Positions 58,479 through 64,000 of a DNA stretch of 64,000 bases are shown piece after piece. The notes under the pieces were generated by a model. It was given only the letters and a program-made list of their open reading frames with translations. It had not been told where the DNA came from and ran no database searches. How positions within the stretch are numbered: the stretch's first letter is position 1; the number at the start of each line of letters is the position of its first letter. The position numbers and the translations under genes are program-made. This stretch comes from Chloroflexota bacterium (GTDB lineage Bacteria > Chloroflexota > Limnocylindria > P2-11E), in NCBI GenBank assembly GCA_027310565.1, contig DAIDAP010000023.1:62001-126000 (forward strand), read 5' to 3'.

Positions 58479-60470
58479 CTACTTGACGGTCACCAGCCAG
58501 TAGACGCCGTAGTCCTCCATCCAGGTGGCGCCCTCGACGAGCGGTCGCAGGTACAGCCGGTACGTGCCCGGGGTCGAGGGCGCCTGCACCGTGAACCGGA
58601 ACCACGACACCTGGCCCGGGCCGACCCACTCCGCGGGCTGGTCCGCGATGCGGTTGTAGCTCGGCCATCCGGTGTCGAGCGTGCCCCGCGTCCCGTCGCC
58701 GCCGAGCGGCGACGGCATGTCCTGGCCGGGGTTCGGCCGCCAGGTGCCCAGGAACGCGGCCTGGCCCATCGTCCCCTTGAGCCATCCGGCGGAGCCGGTG
58801 TTGTAGTAGGCGACGGTCGCGACCGCGGTGTCGCCCTGGCAGAGGGTCATGTAGCCGGACTGCCCGTACCACGACGCGTGGAACCCGGGGACGCCGTTCG
58901 TCGCCACGGCGGGCGGCGGGATGCCCGGTCCGACCGTGCTCGTGCAGGTGCTCGCCGCCGGCGTCACCTCGGCCACGCGGCCCGCCGTGACGGTCGCGCT
59001 CCCGATCGTTGCGCCGTTCGCGGCGACGCGGTACGTGCCGGAGGACACGTCGACGAAACCGAACCAGCCCTTTCCGTCGCTCCGCCGCGTGGCCACGATC
59101 GCGTTCGCGCCGTCGTACAGATCGACGCGCGCGCCCGGCGTCGTCGTCCCCCGGATGAGCCCGGCGACCGGCTGCGTCTTCCAGGGCATCGCCGGCACGC
59201 TCACCGACGACGGGAAGACCGGCGCGAGCGCGGCGGCGAGCGCCGCGCGGCTCGCGTCGCCGCTGCGCGTGCCGGCCGCGGACTGATCGTCCGGCGTGCG
59301 GTACGAGTACGCCACCCACCCCGCCGAGGGGTTGCCGGCGCCGCTGCTCGCGATCGCGAGCTGCGCCTGCGTCGCGCTGGCGCTCACCGGGTTGAGGTAG
59401 ATGCCGCTCCCGATGGCCGCCTGGCGCGAGAACGCGTTGTCCTTCGCGTAGTCGCTCCACTCGCGGAACATCTGCGCCTGCTTGGGATCGTCCTGACGCT
59501 TGTAGTCCATCGGGACGTTGAGGTCGAGGATCCCCTCGCGCATCCAGCCGCGCCAGTCCTGCAGCTGCTCGGCGTAGGTGCGCGTGCCCTCCCACGATCC
59601 GACCGTCTGCGGGCCGTAGCCGTAGGCGATCGTGTCCGCGGAGATGCGCACGCTCGGGCGGATCGCGTACGCCTGGACGTAGATCTTGCGGACGATCGAC
59701 GTGATCTGGTCGCGGCGCCACTGCGTCCACTGGGCGTCGGTGTTCGACGGGACGTCGGTCCGGCCGGCCTCCTGCTGGAAGCGCGCGACCGCGACGGGGT
59801 TGTAGCCCCACGACGGGACGTTCGTCCCGAGGTTCGCGTCGGGGTACCGGATGCGGTCGAGGTTGAGGCCGTCGATCGCGTAGCCGGCGACGAGCTGCGT
59901 CGCGACGTCGACGATCCACTGAGCCGCGTCGGGCACGCCGGGGTCGAGGAGCCAGTCATCGTTGTAGCGCTGCACGCCGTCCGAGCGCCTCGTCAGCCAG
60001 TCCGCGGGACCGCCGGCGGAGGGGCCGTGCAGGTTGAACGGATGGTTCGGGTCCGCGGGCGGCGTGTCGCCGCGCCAGATCGCGGTCGCGATCATCCAGG
60101 CGAACACCTGGATGCCGTTCGCGTGCGCCTTCTCGATCAGCGTCTGGAGCGGGTCGAACGGCGCCGGGGCGACGTCCTTGAGGTCGGTGCGCGGCGCGGC
60201 CGTGAGCCGGTTGCAGAGGCAGTCGCCGCGGCGGACGACCTGCGCGACGATCACGTTCAGCTTCGCGGCCTTGGTGTCGGCGACGAGCGCGTCGATCTGG
60301 GCGGGCGTGTAGAGGCCGTCGCCGAACGCGTCGACCCAGTAGGCGCGGATCTCGCCGCCGCCGGCGGCCGCGGACGCGGCCGGGAACGAGGGGTTGGCCG
60401 CGGCCGCGCTCGGCGCCGGGAGCGCTGCCATGAGCAGCGAGACGACGAGCGCGACCGTGGCCTTCCCCAT
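58479..60470 (-). CDS. Secreted glycoside-hydrolase-like protein (GHL10/DUF187)
   Basis: 663 residues. Signal peptide of about 24 residues (MGKATVALVVSLLMAALPAP), then a TIM-barrel GHL10 domain (IRAYWVDAFGDGLYTPAQID, GYAIDGLNLDRIRYPDA, ILDLNVPMDYKRQDD), a small carboxypeptidase-regulatory-like beta domain near 430-500 (LIRGTTTPGARVDLYDG), and a C-terminal NBR1-like Ig domain (YYNTGSAGWLKGTMGQAAFL). Acts outside the cell, probably on polysaccharide or peptidoglycan glycans. Converges on osmC with 3 bp between. Confidence 0.85.
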   Translation of the reverse strand: MGKATVALVVSLLMAALPAPSAAAANPSFPAASAAAGGGEIRAYWVDAFGDGLYTPAQIDALVADTKAAKLNVIVAQVVRRGDCLCNRLTAAPRTDLKDVAPAPFDPLQTLIEKAHANGIQVFAWMIATAIWRGDTPPADPNHPFNLHGPSAGGPADWLTRRSDGVQRYNDDWLLDPGVPDAAQWIVDVATQLVAGYAIDGLNLDRIRYPDANLGTNVPSWGYNPVAVARFQQEAGRTDVPSNTDAQWTQWRRDQITSIVRKIYVQAYAIRPSVRISADTIAYGYGPQTVGSWEGTRTYAEQLQDWRGWMREGILDLNVPMDYKRQDDPKQAQMFREWSDYAKDNAFSRQAAIGSGIYLNPVSASATQAQLAIASSGAGNPSAGWVAYSYRTPDDQSAAGTRSGDASRAALAAALAPVFPSSVSVPAMPWKTQPVAGLIRGTTTPGARVDLYDGANAIVATRRSDGKGWFGFVDVSSGTYRVAANGATIGSATVTAGRVAEVTPAASTCTSTVGPGIPPPAVATNGVPGFHASWYGQSGYMTLCQGDTAVATVAYYNTGSAGWLKGTMGQAAFLGTWRPNPGQDMPSPLGGDGTRGTLDTGWPSYNRIADQPAEWVGPGQVSWFRFTVQAPSTPGTYRLYLRPLVEGATWMEDYGVYWLVTVK

Positions 60471-60551
60471 GCCACGTCAACGCTACGACCCCGCCGGTGT
60501 AATGGAAGCGAGCGCGCAGGACGAGCGAGCGGGCGATCATAGACTCCGGCC

Positions 60552-61478
60552 GTGGCCCGACCATTCCGCTTCGCGGTGACCGCGCGCTGGGCGGCCGGCG
60601 GCACGCGGTGGCGCGAGCTCGCGAAACGCGTCGAGGGGCAGGGCTACGACACGCTCCTCGTCACCGATCATCTCGGGGCCCAGCTCGCGCCGATCCCCGC
60701 GATGATGGCCGCCGCCGACGCCACGACCGCGCTGCGCGTGGGGTCGTTCGTGCTCGCGAACGACTACCGCAACCCGGTGCTCCTGGCGAAGGAGATCGCG
60801 ACGATCGACGTGATCTCCGGCGGCCGCGTCGACCTCGGCATCGGCGCTGGCTGGAGCGTGCCCGACTACCGGCAGCTCGGCATCGCGTACGACCCGCCCC
60901 CGGTGCGCGTCGGCCGCTTCGAGGAGGCGACGCTGCTGCTCGACCGCCTGCTGCGGGGCGAGGTCGTCGACCACGCCGGCACCCACTACACCGTCCGCGG
61001 CGCGCGGGTGCTCCCGCGCCCGGTCCAGCGGCCGCGGCCGCCGCTCATGATCGGCGGCGGGGGGCCGCGCGTGCTCCGCTTCGCCGCGCGTCACGCCGAG
61101 ATCGTGTCGTTCATCCCGTCCTTCGACGCGCGCGGGCGGCCGAAGCTGGCGACGCTGCGCGAGGCGAGCTTCGCCGAGCGCGTCGCGCTCCTCCGCGCGG
61201 CGGCCGGCGCCCGCGCCGACCAGGTCGACGTGAACGTCTGGCTGCTCGACGCGGGCGTGAGCGATGCCGCCCGCGACTTCCGCCGCGCGGCCGCGACGGT
61301 CGCCAAGCGCGGTGCCAACGCGATCGCGGGCTTCCCGTTCCTGCTCTACGGGACGCGCGCCTCGCTCCGCGAGCTGATCCGCGAGCGCCGGGAGCGCCTC
61401 GGCGTCAACTACCTGGCGATCCCCGCTCAGGCGCTGGACGAGTTCGCGCCGATCGTGCAGGAGCTGCGCGGGACCTGA
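60552..61478 (+). CDS. LLM-class (F420-type) oxidoreductase, TIGR03621-like
   Basis: 308 residues. KRVEGQGYDTLLVTDHLGAQ, RVGSFVLANDYRNPVLLAKE and SGGRVDLGIGAGWSVPDYRQ are typical; LMIGGGGPRVLRFAARHAEI binds the cofactor phosphate. Probably F420-dependent, substrate unknown. A TAGACT hexamer ends 6 bp before the GTG start with no ribosome binding site, so the message is likely leaderless. The stop abuts the next gene's stop (TGATCA). Confidence 0.88.
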   Translation: MARPFRFAVTARWAAGGTRWRELAKRVEGQGYDTLLVTDHLGAQLAPIPAMMAAADATTALRVGSFVLANDYRNPVLLAKEIATIDVISGGRVDLGIGAGWSVPDYRQLGIAYDPPPVRVGRFEEATLLLDRLLRGEVVDHAGTHYTVRGARVLPRPVQRPRPPLMIGGGGPRVLRFAARHAEIVSFIPSFDARGRPKLATLREASFAERVALLRAAAGARADQVDVNVWLLDAGVSDAARDFRRAAATVAKRGANAIAGFPFLLYGTRASLRELIRERRERLGVNYLAIPAQALDEFAPIVQELRGT

Positions 61479-61763
61479 TCAGTCCCCGCCTTTCCCCCTG
61501 CCCTTGCCGCCGTCCTTGTCGTGCCCGGCGTTCGCGCCGCTGGGCTGCGGCGTGGCCTGCGCCGCCGTCGGCTCCGCGGCCGGCGTCGCGGCCGCGCTGG
61601 GCGAAGGCTGCGCGTCGGGGCCGGCGCGTGTCGTGGCCACGGCGGCCCCCAGCGTGATCGCGAGGACGAGCGCGATGGCCATGAGCGGATAGTCCACCGG
61701 CCGCAGGCGCGCGAGCGGAGAGCGTGTCGGGCGATCGATGCGCAGGGTGGCGTCGTCCGCCAT
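61479..61763 (-). CDS. Small membrane-anchored Pro/Ala/Gly-rich protein
   Basis: 94 residues: a basic cytoplasmic start, one membrane helix (DYPLMAIALVLAITLGAAVA), then an extracytoplasmic Ala/Pro/Ser/Gln-rich tail ending in Gly/Lys repeats (KDGGKGRGKGGD). Wall-spanning or linker-like. No family recognised; moderately confident it is a gene. Confidence 0.6.
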   Translation of the reverse strand: MADDATLRIDRPTRSPLARLRPVDYPLMAIALVLAITLGAAVATTRAGPDAQPSPSAAATPAAEPTAAQATPQPSGANAGHDKDGGKGRGKGGD

Positions 61764-61844
61764 GCGGGTCGTCCCGCAGGGCTCGTGCCGCAGGGCGTCG
61801 GGCCCGGCAGGCTGCTCGGCGTGGGTGTGAGCGCCGGCGTGGGC

Positions 61845-62222
61845 TCATGCGCATCCGATCACGCGAGCGAACGCCATCGGCGATAGCAGCATGACGGCCG
61901 TGAGTGACAGGGTGAGTACGGCGCCGAAGGCGATTCCAGCGATCGCCGCACGTCGCAGGAAGCCTGCGAGGCCGAGCGCGATGAGCAGGGCCACACCAGC
62001 GACGGCGGGGACCAGCGTCCAGCTGGCCTGCACGACCATGCCACCGAGCGATGCGCACGGTTGCGGCTGGAGCAGGATCCACAGGAAGCGATCGTAGTCG
62101 GCGCGCAACCACATTCGGAACAGCAGCGGCCAGCTGATGAGCGCGACACTCACCGCGAGTGCGAGGGCCGCCACAAGATGCTTCGCGTCTTCGCGTGCGT
62201 CCCTCGTTCTCGTTGCGCTCAC
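61845..62222 (-). CDS. Hypothetical multi-pass membrane protein
   Basis: 125 residues with three or four hydrophobic helices (LVAALALAVSVALISWPLLF, LVPAVAGVALLIALGLAGFL, LTLSLTAVMLLSPMAFARVI). GTG start with AGGAG 9 nt upstream. The local GC content is lower than in the neighbours, and a long inverted repeat lies beside it, so this stretch may be acquired. Function unknown. Confidence 0.6.
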   Translation of the reverse strand: MSATRTRDAREDAKHLVAALALAVSVALISWPLLFRMWLRADYDRFLWILLQPQPCASLGGMVVQASWTLVPAVAGVALLIALGLAGFLRRAAIAGIAFGAVLTLSLTAVMLLSPMAFARVIGCA

Positions 62223-62249
62223 TCTCTCGACTCCTCTCGGAACGTCATA

Positions 62250-62293
62250 GCACCAGGTTCAGGCCGGCGCGAGGCATGTCCTGAACCTGGTGC
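62250..62293. repeat. 14 bp perfect inverted repeat with 16 nt loop
   Basis: GCACCAGGTTCAGG and CCTGAACCTGGTGC, separated by 16 bp. It lies between the membrane-protein gene and the toxin-antitoxin pair. No T tract on either side; it could be a palindromic repeat element or the imprint of a small mobile element. Confidence 0.6.
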
Positions 62294-62315
62294 CTGGCTG
62301 ACTAGCTGGGGAGAT

Positions 62316-62334
62316 TTGTGCTACGTTGTGCTAC
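62316..62334 (+). promoter_or_regulatory. Tandem direct repeat at the antitoxin start
   Basis: TTGTGCTAC occurs twice at 10 bp spacing (62316-62324 and 62326-62334), the second copy ending directly before the ATG. The TACGTT inside could act as a -10 for a nearly leaderless message. One helical turn spacing fits cooperative binding by the antitoxin (autoregulation). Confidence 0.5.
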
Positions 62335-62619
62335 ATGCGTCGGTCGAGGGTCGGGGTCAGGGAGCTGCGCCAGAACCTCAGCGTCCACCTGCGCAGGGTG
62401 AAGGCCGGGCAGGTGCTCGAGGTGACCGAGCGGGGCGTCCCGGTCGCGCAGCTGACGCCGCTCCCCCGGTCGAGCGACCCGCTCGGACGCCTCGAGGCTG
62501 CGGGTCTGTTGATCCAGCGCCCGAGCCGGCGCCTCCAGGAGCTCCCGGAACCGATCCGTCTTCCGAAGGGCATCTCGATCTCGAAGATCCTTGACGAGCT
62601 TCGCGAGGATCGGCTGTAG
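62335..62619 (+). CDS. Phd/YefM-type antitoxin
   Basis: 94 residues. VGVRELRQNLSVHLRRVKAG and EVTERGVPVAQLTPLP are the DNA-binding Phd/YefM fold. The C-terminal part (PIRLPKGISISKILDELRED) is the disordered toxin-binding tail. It should neutralise the following PIN-domain protein and repress the operon through the repeat at 62316. ATG chosen over TTG 62326. Confidence 0.85.
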   Translation: MRRSRVGVRELRQNLSVHLRRVKAGQVLEVTERGVPVAQLTPLPRSSDPLGRLEAAGLLIQRPSRRLQELPEPIRLPKGISISKILDELREDRL

Positions 62620-63032
62620 CGAGCGTCGTCTACCTCGACGCTTCCGCTCTCGTGAAGCTCGTCGCTCGCGAGGCCGAGACGGATGCGCTGCGGGAGTGGC
62701 TGCAGGAGCGTCCGGCCCGCATCACGAGCATCGTGGGCGAGATCGAGCTGCTTCGCGCCGCGCGTCGCGCGGCGGCGGCGGTGAAGGATGCGACGGTGGT
62801 CGGCCGCGCCTCCGCCGTCGTCTCCACCCTCGCGCTCGTCGGCCTGTCGGAGGCCATCGCCGACCGGGCCGCCGCGGTCGATCCCGCGGCGCTGCGCAGC
62901 CTCGATGCGGTGCATCTCGCCACCGCGCTGCTCGCCGGTCCGCTCGAAGCCTTCGTCGCATATGACGACCGCCTGGCGCAGGCCGCGCGTGAGGCCGGTC
63001 TCAGCGTGCTCCAACCCGGCAGGGAGGGATAG
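62616..63032 (+). CDS. PIN-domain toxin (VapC-like) with no canonical start
   Basis: About 138 residues if read from GTA 62616, which overlaps the antitoxin stop (GTAG). The conserved PIN N-terminus VVYLDASALVKLV, with its first catalytic Asp, lies upstream of the first GTG (62652). EIELLRAA, LDAVHLATAL and VAYDDRLAQAA supply the other acidic residues. No ATG, GTG or TTG is in frame between the last stop (62592) and 62652. Either an unusual start, or a GTG-to-GTA lesion has silenced the toxin. Family role: RNase cutting tRNA, rRNA or mRNA. Confidence 0.75.
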   Translation, partial: VASVVYLDASALVKLVAREAETDALREWLQERPARITSIVGEIELLRAARRAAAAVKDATVVGRASAVVSTLALVGLSEAIADRAAAVDPAALRSLDAVHLATALLAGPLEAFVAYDDRLAQAAREAGLSVLQPGREG

Positions 63033-63050
63033 GTGCGCGTACGGGTCGGA

Positions 63051-64000
63051 TCAGACGAACCGCTCCGCCTTCCACTCGATGCCGAGCTCGCTCGGCGGGC
63101 CCATGTAGCCGAGCAGCGCCGAGGCCGCGACGACCGCCGGTGAGGCGAGGTAGCCGAGCCCGCCGACGCCCATGCGGTTCGTCCAGTTGCGATTGAACGA
63201 GGTGATCGCGGTCTGGCCCTTCGCCAGGGCGTCGGGGCCCTGGCCGAAGCAGGGCCCGCACCACGACTCGCGGATCTCGGCGCCGGCGGAGCGCAGCACG
63301 TCCGCGATCGACTCGCCCCCGAGACGCTGGTCGGCGCGCTCGATGTCGCGTTTCACACCGCCGGATCCGGGGAAGACGACGAGCTCGCGCGCGGTCCGCG
63401 TCGCGCCCTTCTCGCGTCCGGCGCGCAGCACCAGCGCCGCCTCGAGGAGGTCGCTGTACCCGCCGTTCGTGCACGAGCCGATGAACGCCTTGTCGAACGC
63501 CAGGCGCTCGCGCGCGACCTCGCGCGCCGGGAACGCGTTCGCGGGCGAGAACGGCTTCGCGATGAGCGGCTCGACCTGTGAGAGGTCCAGCTCCTCGTCC
63601 ACTTCCCACGCGACGTCCTCGCCCGGGGCGAACGTCGGATAGGGGAGCGCGATGCCGCGCTCGTCGAACCACGCGCGGGTCGTCTCGTCCGGCGCGAAGA
63701 TGCCGTTGGTGGCCTCGCCCTCGGCCATCATGTTCGCGATCGTGTTGCGGTAGGACATCGGGAGCTGTCGGCCGCCGTCGACGAACTCCACGCTCATGCC
63801 GCCGGCCTGCGCCGCGCCCCAGCGCGCGAGGAGCGCGAGCACGACGTCCTTCCCGCTCACCCACGGATTGAGCGCGCCGGTGAAGCGGACCCGCCGCTGC
63901 TTCGCGCAGGTGAAGTAGACATAGCCCGTCGCCCAGCCAAAGCCGAGCGCCGTCGAGCCGACGCCGTAGCCGAGCGCCCCGTACGCGCCGTACGCGCGGC
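63051..64000 (-). CDS. Aconitase-family hydro-lyase, N-terminus outside the window
   Basis: 316 residues visible; the frame runs off the right edge. YGALGYGVGSTALGFGWATG, then FTGALNPWVSGKDVVLALLA, the cluster Cys in FIGSCTNGGYSDLLEAALVL and SWCGPCFGQGPDALA, and SFNRNWTNRMG are aconitase-superfamily motifs. It differs from the LeuC at 55965 (SCTNGG with CGPC, not SCTNAR with CSMC), so it is a homoaconitase- or aconitase-X-like paralogue. Substrate open. An ATG-less internal GTG at 63860 is not the true start. Confidence 0.82.
   Translation of the reverse strand, partial: RAYGAYGALGYGVGSTALGFGWATGYVYFTCAKQRRVRFTGALNPWVSGKDVVLALLARWGAAQAGGMSVEFVDGGRQLPMSYRNTIANMMAEGEATNGIFAPDETTRAWFDERGIALPYPTFAPGEDVAWEVDEELDLSQVEPLIAKPFSPANAFPAREVARERLAFDKAFIGSCTNGGYSDLLEAALVLRAGREKGATRTARELVVFPGSGGVKRDIERADQRLGGESIADVLRSAGAEIRESWCGPCFGQGPDALAKGQTAITSFNRNWTNRMGVGGLGYLASPAVVAASALLGYMGPPSELGIEWKAERFV

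Overview
This is a very GC-rich (about 72%), densely packed bacterial chromosome segment with short intergenic gaps, many GTG starts and many ATGA/GTGA stop-start overlaps. Gene content (two F420-type LLM oxidoreductases, a furA-katG pair, Phd/VapC, a PBP1C/alpha-2-macroglobulin pair, zinc-ribbon oddments) and widespread leaderless-looking promoters suggest an uncultured soil actinobacterium-like or Chloroflexota/Dormibacterota-like lineage. The assignment is an inference; there is no rRNA or tRNA in the window. I see no insertion sequence, prophage or CRISPR array.

Layout. 1-5.3 kb: end of a secreted protein, a VOC protein, a split chromate transporter pair (chrA1/chrA2), and a furA-katG peroxide-defence operon. 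5.7-12.3 kb: PfpI/DJ-1 protein, AEC transporter, thiolase, three exporters/transporters. 12.3-17.2 kb: FGGY sugar kinase plus the full riboflavin operon ribD-ribE-ribBA-ribH. 17.2-19.2 kb (minus): leuB and metF. 19.25-20.1 kb: a Cys-rich leader peptide and attenuator in front of a short PucR-type regulator. 20.1-33.2 kb: recQ-arsA cluster, acetoacetyl-CoA synthetase, an odd receiver-membrane-GAF protein, amidohydrolase, more MFS exporters, lipoproteins. 33.2-41.3 kb: a 1950-residue alpha-2-macroglobulin-like protein coupled to pbpC. 41.4-43.7 kb: small redox/F420-type genes. 43.7-58.5 kb: the amino-acid block. 58.5-64 kb: secreted glycosidase-like protein, LLM oxidoreductase, membrane proteins, a Phd/VapC pair and part of a second aconitase-family protein.

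The most interesting part is a family of five compact transcription attenuators that share one design: a TTGACC-like promoter, a start codon essentially at the transcription start, a 23-30 residue leader peptide biased for particular amino acids, a GGGAGGC-like (or CCCGGGC) segment just before the leader stop codon that can pair with the 5' arm of the following terminator, and an 8-11 bp terminator with a T-rich tail. Leaders are Cys(/Met)-rich (before a PucR-like regulator), Met-rich (before a threonine-synthase-like PLP enzyme plus a ThiS/MoaD-type sulfur carrier), Val/Ile/Leu-rich (before a second, paralogous PucR-like regulator), Leu/Val/Ile-rich (before a divergent ilvB, ilvC, leuA, ilvD) and Leu/Ile/Pro-rich (before an aminotransferase, ilvA, leuC, leuD, OsmC). 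Together these genes make a complete Thr-to-Ile, Val and Leu route with leuB on the opposite strand at 18-19 kb.

The Met-leader operon looks like a sulfur-carrier-dependent route to homocysteine/methionine built on a threonine-synthase fold, and the two attenuated regulators suggest a relay in which charging of one tRNA controls synthesis of a transcription factor. Both functional statements are inferences from leader composition and context.
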